From positions 30,984,129 through 31,048,128 of the forward strand of contig OX328109.1 in assembly GCA_946811185.2 (NCBI GenBank): DNA of 64,000 bases. The letters run 5' to 3'. This document shows, piece by piece, positions 15,501 through 24,795 of the stretch. Origin of the DNA: Hippopus hippopus (taxonomy: Eukaryota > Mollusca > Bivalvia > Cardiida > Cardiidae). The notes under the pieces are model-generated. The model saw nothing but the letters and a program-made list of their open reading frames with translations. It did no database searches and had not been told where the DNA came from. The position numbers and the translations under genes were made by a program. The stretch's first letter is position 1. Each line of letters opens with the position of its first letter.

Positions 15501-18500
15501 TGAACTACTGATCAGAATTGTCACATATATTTAACGTTCTATTGCTGTCAGCTGGCAAACATATATATATAGCATTCCATTAAACTACTAAATTGCATAG
15601 GACAGTTAAAAAAGGGGGTTCCTACGTGGCTTAGTTATAAGATTTCTATCCCATACATGTATATTTCAGACAACTGCCATTTGTGATTTCAAACCATTGC
15701 AGTTATTCAATGTCGACCAATTAGAGTGCTGACAGCGCTTTTCTGGACTTTCTTTCGACTCAACAAAGCACTCTGGTGTAGGCACTCTGTGTGAGTGATA
15801 TAAATAGTGTACATACCTTCAATGTATGTTCATCCAGTATTTGGAAAAAGTTGTTAATATCTGCATCTAAATCAAAGCTCTGTGGTCTATACAACAACAC
15901 CCCATTTCCAAAAGCTACTTTCCCAGGACCTATCTCTGGATTTCTGGCATAGATGTACCCTCTGAGAAAAAAGCAGAATATAAAAGTCTAAAGATGAACC
16001 CAGAAAATTCTGTATGTCATTCTAGTGTTCATAAAACTTAACTTACATCCTTATAGCTTCACCATGTCTAACGTTAAGCTCTGATAAGAATGATGGCAAA
16101 ACTCTTTTTTTTAAGTTTTGATGTGATGATCAAAAATGAACCACTATGAAGTGAAATCAAAAGAATCCTTCTTGATACATGCATATAGATAAACTTTATT
16201 AAACAGTGTAATTAAATTTCAAAAGAAGAAATGTTTTGAGCCCTCTACAAAAAGATCCCGTATTTTTACCAAATTGTGGAATAGTCTGGAAGAAATCTTT
16301 TGAAAACATCATGGGAAAAGGAGAAAATGCTGTTAACAAGCATTTTCTCCTTTTCCCCTGATATTTGCTTTAGCATTCTTAGGAACAATATAATAGCAGT
16401 ATGCATAGAACTATAGAAGAAGAGACAAAATTACCTAAGAGTACCATGTAGTCCTGAACCAAGTTTAGCTAGACCTCTATCAAGAGCATTGGTTGTGTAT
16501 AAAAACAGGCCATCACATGCTGTACTTCTACTCACATCCCCATCAGCTGTGAAATAATACAAACTCATTTTACATCTTTCTTTGTGTTTACCCTTTACCT
16601 CACAACAAAAAGATACACATGTCCAAATTGATAGCATTTGCAATTAACAAAAGTTAATGAAAAGAAGGTTAGATGAAGGGCATTGTCTTTCTGATGGTAT
16701 AAAATGTTTTTTCAAAAAGGATAAAATGCTGGATACCAGCATTTTCTTCTTCCAAAAAAGTTTTTGAAGCTTTTTAGCTCAAGGCTGTTAAAACTCTGGA
16801 CTGTTTCACGAAAGGTTAACCCTTTACCAAACATTCCTGTGTATTTTTATCTCTGAGAAAGATGGCTTTTAACTCTTTACCAGACGACAAAATTTTAGAC
16901 CAGTCCAAATTCAAAGCATGTGCAGACAACAAATCAAATGCTGCTCCAATGATGGTATTTGTCCTTGGAAGGGTAGAAAACATTGTGGGAAAAGGAGAAA
17001 ATGCTGGTTACCAGCATTTTCTCCTTTTCCCACAATGTTTTCAAAAGGCCTGTTTCTCAAGATCATTAAAACAAGGGATTGTTTAGGAAAGGGTTAAAAA
17101 GTTGGTGAAAAAATGTGAATATGCTATTTCTCCTCATTCCACAACATTTGTTATCTTTTCAGAGAAAGATTTCAGACTTGAGGTAAATTTCATTTGTCAG
17201 CAAATATTTAACTTTTTATCACACAATTCCGATGTTTTAACGACCTTGAGGAAGATAGCTTACAAACATGGTTGGAGCATTTCCTCCATTTCCAACATTA
17301 TTTTCTACACTATCTAAAACCTAAATTCATCTGCATAAATTTTTAATATGTTGCCTGTGGATACTTTCAGTTTGGAAGAGTCTAGAATTTGTCTTTTTAA
17401 GAAAGGGTTAAATAAATTTTTCTCTGGTAAAGAATTAGATCTTTACAACACATGAGACTTTTAGACTTGTCCAAATTGCAAGCAAGTGCAGACAACAAAC
17501 TAAATATGACTCTTTCAATTGAATAAGCCTTTTAGAGGTTAGAAAACATTTTAGGAAGAGGAAAAAAAGCTGGTAACCCACAATTTTCTCCTTTTTCCTC
17601 AAGCTTTCAAACTGCTTGTACTCAAGGGTCATCAAAACTCAAGATTGTCTCATATGGTGTTAATCAGTCAAAGTCTTGTGAACTTAGTCATTAAAACCAC
17701 ACACTTAACTTGGTGACTTTTCAGTAATCCTATGACTTTATTTACAAGTGTAAGACTCTTCTAATCTCAATGAAATTAACTCTTTACCAAATGACAAACA
17801 TTTAGACTGGTCTAAATTGACAGCATTTGCAGACAACAAATAAACTGTAGCTCAAATGGTGGAATTTGTCTTTGATAGGTAGAAAACATTGAGGGAAATA
17901 GGGAAATGCTGGTTACCAGCATTTTCTCTTTTTCCCACAATGTTTTCAAATGTTTTTTTCTTTAGGGTTGTTAAAACTCTGGATTGTGTGGCAAAGGATT
18001 AAACAAAGAGAATGCATTGGAAAAAGGCATCTAGTAACAAATAAACTTGAGAACTGATTCTAGTGTTGATGTACAATATATCTACACAAAATAACCTGAA
18101 CAGTGTAACTCTCTAATTTCAGGAAATTCTATTACTACAAAATGAATCAGATGAACTGACTCTTTGGCAATACCAATAATCAACTTCTAGTATGGTGAAT
18201 TGATGAAAGTATCATTAGCATGTGAATCTTTTGTGGCAAAAAGATAAATTACTAATTTTGAGAAGTTTCTACTTTTGTTAAAACGTTTCAAAAATGTTCT
18301 GTTTCAAGACAATAAGTTTTTTGAAGGGACGTCAACTTAACTTTTTACCAAACAATAAATCATAGACTTGTCAAAATCAAAAGAATTGGGATTAGTCTTT
18401 GAAAGGATGGAAAATATTGTGGGAAAAGGAGAAAATGCTGGTTACCAGCATTTTCTCCTTTTCCCATAATGTTTCAAAAGCTTTCTGGAAGGTTTTTAAT

Positions 18501-21271
18501 ATGTTGTACTCTGCATTGTTTAGTAAAGAATTAAGGATAAAGACACAAAACTTGGTGGAAAAGGGAGAAAATGCCAATAACCAGCATCTTCTACTTTTCC
18601 ATGATGTTTTCTGCCCTTTCTAACACAATCACATTTTTCATCTGCAAACAACAAACAATTTCAATCTGGTAAAGACTTAACCATTTATCACACAATCCCA
18701 GCTTTTAACGACCCTGAGAAAGAAAGCTTTTGAAGACATTGTGGGAAAAGGAGAAAATGCTGGTAACCAGCATTTTCTCCTGTTCCCACAATGTTTTCTA
18801 CCCTTCCCAAGACAAAATTCAACTTTTGAGTCAGATTTTTTTTGTAGTCTGCAAATGCCCTCAATTTGGGTATGTGTAACAATTTGCTATCTGATAGAGA
18901 CTTAACTGAAAAACACAATAGACTAAAAAGGAAAGGCTGTTTACGTGATTTTCCTCTTAGAGGACTGGACACTAACTTTAAGAGCATGGGTCCAACAGCA
19001 ATTGCTTTCCAAACTTTGAAACACCTTGCTTCCTTATATGCAAAATCTTGGACACCAACTTTTAAATTTTTGGGGTACTCAGGGTCTGGAGACCTGTTAG
19101 TGTCAACCCCCTGGTCTAAAATCAACATTTACCTTTATCTTTCTCTCCTGATTCCTTCTCTGAGCCACTGAGAAGATCTTCAAAACCCCAACAGAGCACA
19201 TGTTTGCTACCCAAGATTGCTGGTACATGACCTTGACCTCCCTCTGTGTCAATGAGTTTGTTCAATATGTCTGCCACAGAAAGCACATCCAGATCTCTTA
19301 GGGTCAAGAGTAGGTGTATCGTGTGAACAAACGTTTTCAAATGGCCTCTGTGCAAAAGACAAAAAATAAAGTTAATCCTTTACCACACAACAAAATCTTA
19401 GACTTGTCCAAATTGAAAGCATTTGCTGATGACATGTTAAATCAATGTGGCTCAAGTGATAGAATTTATCTATGATGTAGCAGAAAACATGGGAAAAGGA
19501 GAAAATGCTGGTGACTAGCCAAAAGGCTTCTTCCTCGGGGTCGTCAAAAAATTGGTTTTGTGTGGTAAACGGTAAAGAGGCCATATCTAACAACAATTTT
19601 AGAAAGAGAAAAAAACTTAAAACTCTTTATTACACAATCCCATCTGTTTGAGACCCTGAGGAAGAACTTTCTGAAAATGCTGTATGGAAAAAAAGAGCCA
19701 GTCATCAGCATTTTCTCCTTCCCTAACAATGTTTCTTAATCCTCTCAAAGACAAATCTAATCATTTGAGCCATGTTTACAATATTTTTTGCAAATATTAT
19801 CAGTATCATCATTTTTAATATTACTGAGAGTTCTCCTGATAGAGGCAGCATAAAGCACAGGATCAAAAAATTTCTGGCAAAGGTGTATTTCTAATGCAGC
19901 TATCATTTTTTTTCTAACAAGTACACACACACAAAAAATATGTGGAACAGCACTCACATTCAGCATACAAAGCTCTTGAGTGCCCAGAGAAAAATAATTA
20001 AACAAATGAAAGCTGATAACCAGCATTTTATCCTTTTCCCACAATGTTTTCTATCAATTTCACGAACAAATATTATAATATGAAAAACATCTGAATTACC
20101 TGTCTAAACAGATGGCCTTTCTCCTCATGGTCATTTAAGGTCTATGGCCCCTAACTCATCGGTAAACATCGACATTTTCATAAAGGCTATTCGGCCAATC
20201 TTGGCAGCTTCCATCTTTTCATATTAGAGTTTGGGGCCATAGACTCACTAACTCATCGGTAAATAACGTGTAACATCGACATTCTCTTAAAGGCTATTCA
20301 GCCAATCTCATCAGCTCCCTTTACCACACAATCCCGACTTTTAACGACCCTTAGGAAGAAGCCTTTAGAAAACATTGAGGGAAAAGGTGAAAATGCTGGT
20401 AACCAGTATTTTCTCCTTGTCCCACAATGTTTTCTACCCTTCCCAAAATGAATATGAACTTTTGAGTCATATTTACTTTGTTGTCTGCTAATGCTTTCAA
20501 TTTGGAATGGTCTAAAATTTTGATGTATCATGATAAAGAGTTATTGACTGATTCTACATATCTACAATAAGAACCAACAGAAGTTACAAATCTCAATGAT
20601 ACATACCTGGCACAAGCTAGTGCTACCAATGCAGATGCAATAGTTGTTCTTTGTGTTTTGTCTTTCACTGCTTTCCCATGGTGTGAATCTATTTTCTCTC
20701 CCAACCAACTACAGAGTAAATTTTCTAACCCTTTCAAACAATCTCCAGGTTCCTTTGACAGACTCAAGGGTGGACTTTCCCTTAGACATCCCAATAACAC
20801 ATCAGAGGTCACTCCACACAGATCAGGGTCAAGACGACTTTGAGACTGAAGTAGTGGTAGAACAAGCAATACACTGATTCTCGTTGAGAATGATGCTTGC
20901 TCTGGTTCCTTCCACAGCCCTTGTTTCTTCAAAATAGCAATAGTTTCCTCTGTGTTCACATTTTCCCTTTCATTTTCCTCTTCAGCGCATATTTGTCTTT
21001 GGGCATTCCAAAGACCTCTGAGAGCATTAAGTCTGTATTCTAGAAGTTTTGAGTATGCATTGTTATGTGTGCCACACACCGCCAAGAGACGCTCACTGAG
21101 CTCAGACGGGTTTTTCAAATCAAAAGATATGACTTCATTTTCACTATCTTGAGTATTTACGTCCTGTGGAAGTTCAACCAAATCTGTAACGCGCATTAAC
21201 CCATCGTGCAGAAATAATGTTTCCTCCGTCACAGAAAGCCACTGACAGGTTTCTTGTCCTTGCGAAGCCAT
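434..21271 (-). CDS. HECTD4-like giant protein, N-terminal 15 exons (partial gene)
   Basis: Fifteen minus-strand exons (20607-21271, 19133-19347, 16435-16546, 15817-15961, 13575-13742, 12119-12278, 10850-11023, 10197-10310, 9313-9456, 8086-8315, 6335-6402, 4889-5052, 2841-2943, 1446-1566, 434-556) have AG acceptors and GT donors and join in consistent phase to 902 codons with no stop. The gene continues past the left edge. Conserved-looking blocks include LLVLPLLQSQSRLDPDLC, LYTTNALDRGLAKLGSG, AFGNGVLLYRP, DGSLFYWIWVPA, VLVKTPVFVDGSHVVLLT, FDVKNNVIWTC and YPVDYTNLDRLCDILDH. From family memory these resemble the N-terminal part of HECTD4-type HECT E3 ubiquitin ligases; the catalytic HECT domain would lie outside the window. 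MYCBP2-like proteins share some of the motif style and are the main alternative. The start is the ATG at 21271, first in the open exon. Exon structure is near certain, family identity moderate. Confidence 0.75.
790..1018 (-). mobile_element. TTAA hairpin MITE, family A (reverse copy)
   Basis: Bounded by TTAA at both ends with inverted ends TTAACCCTTTACCA / GGTAAAGAGTTAA. The centre is a near-perfect palindrome of GGGAAAAGGAGAAAATGCTG and its complement. TTAA target and CCCTTT ends are typical of piggyBac-type MITEs. No coding capacity; the short open frames read through it are artefacts. Confidence 0.8.
1446..1566 (-). CDS. HECTD4-like gene, exon 14
   Basis: Acceptor AATACAG|GTTTCC, donor ATACCT|GTAAGT, phase 2 to phase 0. 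It encodes RFPEEVVQLLMKITVKESCT and EEQFDKLLSEIP, a helical repeat. Confidence 0.78.
1567..2840. other. Intron 13 of the HECTD4-like gene: MITEs only
   Basis: Holds a family B MITE (1606-1826), a family A MITE with TTAA ends (2038-2259) and a family A fragment (about 2395-2535). Nothing else is recognisable. Intron 14 (557-1445) holds one family A copy. Confidence 0.6.
1606..1826 (+). mobile_element. TTAA MITE, family B (CAGTCTGATCTTG palindrome)
   Basis: Flanked by TTAA with CCCTT ends and a central inverted repeat of AGTCTGATCTTGGATCTACA type. It is a second, distinct TTAA family; other long copies lie at 33807-34018, 34473-34686, 51442-51655, 53374-53580 and 63759-63971. Fragments occur near 10020, 13370, 22120, 31920, 56170 and 59260. 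Confidence 0.75.
2841..2943 (-). CDS. HECTD4-like gene, exon 13
   Basis: Encodes HHKGLLCLRNKLLVDFADQL and KGQVTKVEQHSHL. The acceptor CATTACAG|ATCATC gives phase 1, in line with exon 12. A second AG 23 bases upstream would break the phase, so it is not used in this model. Donor TTAAG|GTAAGA. Confidence 0.75.
2944..4888. other. Intron 12: MITE cluster, one copy split by another repeat
   Basis: Contains family A copies at 3669-3897 (intact, TTAA-bounded) and about 3914-4112 (degenerate), then a copy whose halves lie at about 4179-4310 and 4510-4616, separated by an unrelated 200-bp block. Positions 3050-3500 contain two imperfectly inverted segments around TCTGACTTGAG and CCTAAGTCAG-like sequence, another possible decayed palindromic element. 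Confidence 0.5.
3669..3897 (+). mobile_element. TTAA hairpin MITE, family A (forward copy)
   Basis: TTAACTCATTACCAAACGAC start, GGTAATGGGTTAA end, central palindrome intact. About 229 bp, the standard size for the family here. Confidence 0.8.
4889..5052 (-). CDS. HECTD4-like gene, exon 12
   Basis: Acceptor TATTTCAG|GTCCCT completes an Arg codon and reads SLVWKLVALQYKEGLKIDLP then TVIVNGLTVMYPETEQRTEL, an alpha-helical armadillo-like stretch. The donor GATA|GTAAGT ends in phase 1. Confidence 0.8.
5053..6334. other. Intron 11: MITE fragments and a reverse SINE
   Basis: Family A pieces at about 5093-5186, 5195-5414 and 5490-5600, and a degenerate copy around 5860-5930. A reverse-orientation SINE occupies 5936-6215. 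Confidence 0.5.
5936..6215 (-). mobile_element. tRNA-derived SINE, family 1 (reverse)
   Basis: Read on the minus strand it starts with a tRNA-like head containing TGTAGCTCAGTTAGTTACAT (A box) and continues into the same body seen at 56484-56702 (catgact...gggaaagcagc...gtgcact). It ends in the family-typical AACACCATAC-like tail. Confidence 0.6.
6335..6402 (-). CDS. HECTD4-like gene, exon 11 (short)
   Basis: A 68-bp exon between CATTTTAG|CTGATT and ACAAG|GTAGGT, phase 0 to phase 2. It encodes LIYKMSQFKNQSSKEEAMVQ. It has little intrinsic signal; the support is that its length exactly bridges the phases of exons 10 and 12. Confidence 0.65.
6403..8085. other. Intron 10: four family A MITEs and a family C fragment
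   Basis: Family A at 6477-6706, about 6725-6904 (partial), 6955-7163 and 7194-7409, then unique sequence, then a piece of the GGATCCATAA palindromic family C at about 7850-8010. No exon signal was found. Confidence 0.5.
6477..6706 (+). mobile_element. TTAA hairpin MITE, family A
   Basis: Intact 230-bp copy, TTAACTCTTTACCAAACGAC to GGTAAAGGGTTAA. It sits directly after a 40-bp stub of another copy (6437-6476), as if one had inserted near the terminus of the other. Confidence 0.8.
8086..8315 (-). CDS. HECTD4-like gene, exon 10
   Basis: 76 full codons, including HQIYSDLMCTPFGSYSVQQY and PVDYTNLDRLCDILDHAIEV, one of the strongest conserved-looking stretches in the window. Acceptor TATTACAG|GTAACA, donor CTTCAG|GTCAGT, ending in phase 0. 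Confidence 0.82.
8845..9081. mobile_element. Palindromic MITE, family C
   Basis: Ends TGAGCCATGCTCTGG and AAAGCATAGCTCA are inverted; the interior carries ATTATGGATCCA and a CAGCCTG...CAGGCTG palindrome. Other copies: 11847-12093, 23828-24067, 29180-29446, 58689-58929, 60163-60432, 60728-60970 and 63407-63674. Confidence 0.7.
9313..9456 (-). CDS. HECTD4-like gene, exon 9
   Basis: Continues from exon 8 as GTCFDVKNNVIWTCSNDWVD then NPGHQASHHIKQRL, a well-conserved-looking block. The donor ACAG|GTATGT leaves phase 1, which exon 10 completes. Confidence 0.8.
10197..10310 (-). CDS. HECTD4-like gene, exon 8
   Basis: Acceptor TACTGCAG|CTTTAG, donor TTAG|GTATAT, phase 1 at both ends. It encodes LATNQCFSLNDGQFTQRPDL and VDAMSCSLARGAPIASL. 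The Gly codon is split across the junction with exon 9. Confidence 0.75.
10850..11023 (-). CDS. HECTD4-like gene, exon 7
   Basis: Encodes CGVVLKVLVKTPVFVDGSHV then VLLTVMPGGGASNAARSLFG, followed by SLSALR. The acceptor CATGCACAG|GTTCTC fits phase 1; a nearby AG at the Gln-Gln codons would put a stop in frame and is excluded. The donor AGGT|GTAAGT is strong. Confidence 0.78.
11024..12118. other. Intron 6: degenerate family A copies and a family C copy
   Basis: A degenerate family A copy at about 11055-11262, a half copy at 11394-11560 with the palindrome partly duplicated, a short TATCACATGACAAAATTTTT-like inverted pair around 11575-11655, and a family C MITE at 11847-12093, whose edge overlaps the start of exon 6. 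Confidence 0.45.
12119..12278 (-). CDS. HECTD4-like gene, exon 6
   Basis: Reads QTKPRMTLMKKDDTSGKSL then MSRLRPVYRGSASTLAALTG, a polar, probably disordered linker. The acceptor is ATTACAG|CAG (an AG three bases further in is equally possible and keeps phase). The donor GAGG|GTAATT leaves phase 1, matching exon 7. Confidence 0.7.
12471..12699 (+). mobile_element. TTAA hairpin MITE, family A
   Basis: Intact copy with TTAA at both ends, 229 bp, in intron 5. The remainder of that intron (12700-13574) has no recognisable element apart from a family B fragment near 13370-13450. Confidence 0.8.
13575..13742 (-). CDS. HECTD4-like gene, exon 5
   Basis: Exactly 56 codons, phase 0 at both ends (TTTCAG|CCTTCA and TTTGAG|GTAAAA). 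It encodes SDGSLFYWIWVPANATDKNA and GVPVYVNSFKFE, a typical strand-rich repeat unit that continues the fold started in exons 3 and 4. Confidence 0.78.
14030..15365 (-). pseudogene. CR1-like LINE reverse transcriptase relic
   Basis: Read on the minus strand, successive frames give fragments in RT order: WKHALVRPLLKKGDLELV and TYRPVSNLLFLSKLIEK at about 15230-15350, CSVPQGSCLGP at about 14890-14925, SFADD at about 14825-14840, and LNFNDHVKRK ... SIRKYLFKDATETLI at about 14440-14560. These match RT block 1, the VPQGS motif, the (F/Y)ADD catalytic motif and the downstream thumb of non-LTR retrotransposons. Several frame changes and stops show it is dead. It lies in intron 4 of the HECTD4-like gene. 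Confidence 0.75.
15817..15961 (-). CDS. HECTD4-like gene, exon 4
   Basis: Acceptor TTTTCTCAG|AGGGTA completes the split Arg and reads RGYIYARNPEIGPGKVAFGN then GVLLYRPQSF. It has 48 codons and ends in phase 0 at TTGAAG|GTATGT. It was found by reading the minus strand; it is too short to stand out as an open frame. Confidence 0.78.
16435..16546 (-). CDS. HECTD4-like gene, exon 3
   Basis: Acceptor TTTCACAG|CTGATG fits the phase-1 end of exon 2. It encodes CDGLFLYTTNALDRGLAKLG and SGLHGTLR, a beta-propeller-like start reminiscent of the GSG.HGT(L/V)RG motif in MYCBP2/HECTD4 proteins. The donor CTTAG|GTAATT leaves phase 2. Confidence 0.8.
16869..17097 (+). mobile_element. TTAA hairpin MITE, family A
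   Basis: Intact copy, perfect central palindrome, TTAA ends. A 53-bp stub of an oppositely oriented copy (16816-16868) abuts its left side. Confidence 0.8.
17776..18002 (+). mobile_element. TTAA hairpin MITE, family A
   Basis: Full-length copy with TTAA at both ends and slightly degraded palindrome arms. Confidence 0.75.
18677..18905 (-). mobile_element. TTAA hairpin MITE, family A (reverse)
   Basis: Full-length reverse copy between TTAACCATTTATCACACAAT and GATAGAGACTTAA, with the palindrome preserved. Confidence 0.75.
19133..19347 (-). CDS. HECTD4-like gene, exon 2
   Basis: Acceptor GCACAG|AGG restores the Arg codon split at the end of exon 1, giving a reading CAR-GHLKTFVHTIHLL. The exon encodes 71 full codons including LSVADILNKLIDTEGGQGHV and LGSKHVLCWGFEDLL, and ends in phase 1 at AAAG|GTAAAT. 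The phase agreement with both neighbours is the main support. Confidence 0.8.
19348..20606. other. Intron 1: family A copies and a short direct duplication
   Basis: Family A at 19372-19570 (missing part of the right palindrome arm), about 19620-19800 and about 20319-20544. Between them, about 20155-20215 and 20250-20315 are direct repeats around TAACTCATCGGTAAA ... AAGGCTATTC.GCCAATCT. Confidence 0.5.
20607..21271 (-). CDS. HECTD4-like gene, coding exon 1
   Basis: Starts at the ATG at 21271 (MASQGQETCQ) and ends in phase 2 at the donor CCAG|GTATGT. It encodes 221 residues, mostly helical, with the block VLLVLPLLQSQSRLDPDLC followed by LSLSKEPGDCLKGLENLLCS, which I associate with the N-terminal region of HECTD4 homologues. 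It is by far the longest exon. Any 5' untranslated exon upstream of 21271 is not defined by the sequence. Confidence 0.8.
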
Positions 21272-22586
21272 AATTCGACTTCACAGCATGATTGTCATCC
21301 TGTTTTGCATTCGTAAAGTTTATAATTAATTCACTGAAACCTAAATTTAGAAATGTCAAATTTACTTCTGCATTCGAGAGGCAATTGGCATGTTCGGTTT
21401 ACCCTTGAACTTGTGTAAGAGAATGGTGTTCTAAGAAGAATTTTAATCGAACAGAGAGGAAAAATGACAATCTCTTAGTTCAGCTCCAGCAGAATATGAG
21501 TGTCATTTTATGGAGTGGAAATAGTTTTTTGTGATTTAAAAAAAAAAACATGCATGAAGGACTAATATGCTAATAATACAGACTTCCTATAAGCAATGTC
21601 TTCTTTTTCAATTATGTTTACGAAGGTAGACTGATGCAAGATGAAGACTGTGTTATAAGTCTTAGGGACCTTTATGCTGCTAATAATTTGTTTGGGGGAA
21701 TTAAACACTAATGAATACTACAAAAAATACTTTTCTTTGCAGAAAAGGTGCGCATTTGGCTTTCAAATGACGGGTTGCAATCAGAAACTTCATCTGTGTT
21801 TTTATTCAGATGAAATACCGGTATGATCTCTTCATACTTAAATTGTGGGAAAAAGAGAATATGCTGGTGACTAGCATTATTTTTCTTTTTTCTCAGAATG
21901 TTTTCTACTCTTCATAGACAAGTCCTATTGTTTTAGCCACATATTATTTATCGTCAGCAAATACTTTGAAATTGGATAGGTTTAAGATTTTGTCATTTGG
22001 TAAAGGCTTTTAAGGAGACTTTGTGTGACTAATATGAGAAGAATTATTGCAAAAAGTATGTGTTCAAAGTAAGTGCTTCATCATTAGGCTAAGCATGACT
22101 CGGATTGCTTTTGTGGATGTTGTAGGTCAAGATCAGACTGCTCATTCTGTGTAGGCTGCATTTTCTGCTTCATCATTAGGCCGAACATGACTCAGAGAGC
22201 TTTAAAATAGTGGATGATGTAGACCAAGATCAGACTGCAGGTTCTGTGAAGTCTGATGTTGAATCTACACTGTGAGGTCCAAAGTTGCAATAATAGGGCT
22301 TTTACTATTGGCATTAATTTTTCCTTTAACTCTTAACCACATGATACAGTTTTAAACTTGTCAAAATTCAAAGCATTTGCAGATAACAAATCAAAGGTGG
22401 TTCAAATGATGGAACCTGCCAATAAAAGAGCAGAAAACATTGTGCAAAAAGGAGAAAATGCTGGTTACCAGCATTTTCTCCTTTACCTATAATTTTTTCA
22501 AGTTTTCTTTTTTAGAATTATTAAAACTAAAGATTGTGTGGTAAAGGGTTATTTTGTTTAGCAGTTTAAGGGTGAAGACACCCTTT

Positions 22587-23042
22587 TTAACCCTTTACCA
22601 CACAAACCCAACTTTTAATGATTCTGAGAAAGAAGCCTTTCTAAAACATTGTGGGAAAAGGAGAAAATGCTGGTAACAAGCATTTTTCCCTTTTTCCCCA
22701 CAATGTTTTTTACCCTTTCAAAGACAAATTTTATTATTTCAGTCCCATTTGATTTGTTGTCTGTAAATACTTTCAATTTGGACGTGTCTAGGATTTTGTT
22801 GTTTGGTAAAGAGTTAACTCTTTACCAAACGACAAAATTATAGACCCGTCCAAATTGAAAGCATTTGCAGACGACAAAATAAATGTGACTGAAAAATTGA
22901 AACTTAGTTTGGCAAGGGTAGAAAACATTGTGGTAAAAGGAGAAAATGCTGGTTACCAGCATTTTCTCCTTTTCCCACAATGTTTTCAAAAGGCCTCTTT
23001 TTCAGGGTCGTTAAAAGTTGGGATTGTGTGGTAAAGAGTTAA
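22587..23042. mobile_element. Two family A MITEs sharing one TTAA
   Basis: A reverse copy (22587-22817) and a forward copy (22814-23042) abut with a single shared TTAA at 22814-22817. Both are full length, so the pair forms a 456-bp composite with TTAA at all three junctions. Confidence 0.8.
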
Positions 23043-24559
23043 ACTTTCCCAACTTGCAAGCACCTCTGACTTTTTACAGTATCTGAAGAAATGCAACAAC
23101 ATTTCTTCCATTTTCACATTGTTCTCATGATTTTTTTCTACATACAAATTGTCTTTAAATTCATAAATGAGTAGTTGATACTTCCCAAAGAAACTGTCAC
23201 TGAAGAGTACCTGTGTTGAAAAATTAAAAGAACAATTCGAACCCTTTATCATAGCAACACTAAGAAAGAAAAAGGTTTTTGAAAAAATTGTGGGAAAAGA
23301 AGAAAATGTCTTCTTACATTTTCAAAACAAGTCTTATAACTTACTCCCTGTTTAATTTGTTGTCTGCAAATGCTTTCAATTTGGACATGTCATAAGTTTT
23401 GCAGTCTTGTAAAGAGTTAATGAATTTACTGGCTGATAAACCAAATGAGTAGAATATGGCCATGCAAGAAATAAACTATCATTTTTTGATTCAGAAGTCT
23501 GTAAACCATGAACAATTCAAGCCTTTAATGCAAAATCCTGAATTTAATGACCATGGGGTAAAATGCTCTCAAAAACATTTTGGGAAAAAGGAGCAGATGA
23601 GAGGAAATGGTCATAGAGGAAATTAACTGTATCATTATTTGAATTCAGAAGTCTGTAAACCATAAACAGTTTAACCCTTTACTGCAAATACTTTGTCTTC
23701 TGGTAAAGCATTTACTCCTTTGCTTTCAGCTCAAAAATTCCATTTTTATCTGGGTCTACAGTCTGTTCCTCTATACATGAAGACACATTATGGTTATAGT
23801 TTAACACCATACAGGTAGCAAAATAAATGAGCCATGCTTGTGTAAAGGGCACTTTATGCATCTGCAAAAAGTATCTACCAGATCAGCCTGTGAAGTCCGG
23901 GCAGGCCAACCAAGGACGAAACTTTTTGCCATCGGTCAAATTTCTGCGGACCAGTTTACCACATGAATCAGTTGTTTGTAAGACACATTAGACTTTATGG
24001 ATCCATGCTTACTTTGTATCATGCATCATGGAGATGCATGAAGCACCCTTTTGCCAGAGCATGGCTCAAATTTTATATGTGTGTATAAATTACCAGTTTG
24101 ATTAGTACTGTACCATTTTGTGGTGTCATATGGAATACTAGTAGCCTTGCTTCATATTTCTGTGAAAGAATTCTGTTTTGTTTCCAAAATCATTTTGCAA
24201 AAAACCAATTTTGTGTTCGGGGTATGTGAAAACTGGGTCTTTATATATACGAAACATGCATACATAGAGTGTGTTGTGAAAATGAAGATTTCAAAATTGT
24301 GATTAATAATTGACCACTTATCATGAATCAGACTTGGGGGTCAAAAACTTACAAAAGTATTCAAATACAAATACGAATGTGTTTTTTGAAAGTGTTTGAG
24401 TAAAAATACAATTAGTTTGCAATTGTATTCCAAGACTTTTTTTTAATACTTTTGAATACATTTCATTGAAAATGGCATTTTCCAATGAAATCATTACCTA
24501 TAAAGTCAGTATGTGTATATAGCAATAGCATTAAAGCAATGGGAAATAACACCAAAAAT

Positions 24560-24795
24560 AAATTGTCTGTCTGTTTGTCTGTCAATTTGTCTGTCTATCT
24601 GTCCATCTGTCGGTCTCCATCAGTCTGTCTGTCCATACGTCCATCTGTCTGTCCATCAGTCCAACTGTCCATCCGTCCATCCCCCTCTGTCCATCCATCC
24701 ATCTAAATCTATCTATCTATCTATCTATCTATCTCTCTATCTGTTTGTCTGTCCTTCTGTCTGTCTGTCCATCTATCTATCTATCTATCTATCTA
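24560..24795. repeat. Compound tetranucleotide microsatellite
   Basis: Runs of TCTG, TCCA and ATCT units. The open frames through it (Ser-Ile-Tyr-Leu style) are artefacts. A pure ATCT run follows at 25571-25614. Confidence 0.9.

Larger units (their letters stand above)
16547..19132. other. Intron 2: dense family A MITE array
   Basis: Family A copies at about 16586-16819, 16869-17097, 17208-17411, 17436-17662, 17776-18002, 18337-18534 and 18677-18905, that is seven copies in 2.3 kb in both orientations. An open frame at 18906-19128 lacks any exon support and its phase is not needed to join exons 2 and 3. Confidence 0.6.

Noticed and set aside
18688..19128. Open frame after exon 2 as an extra HECTD4-like exon
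   Set aside because: Its left third is MITE, it has no matching donor, and exons 2 and 3 already join in phase.
20644..21152. Plus-strand frames opposite HECTD4-like exon 1
   Set aside because: Antisense shadows of a coding exon without their own signals.
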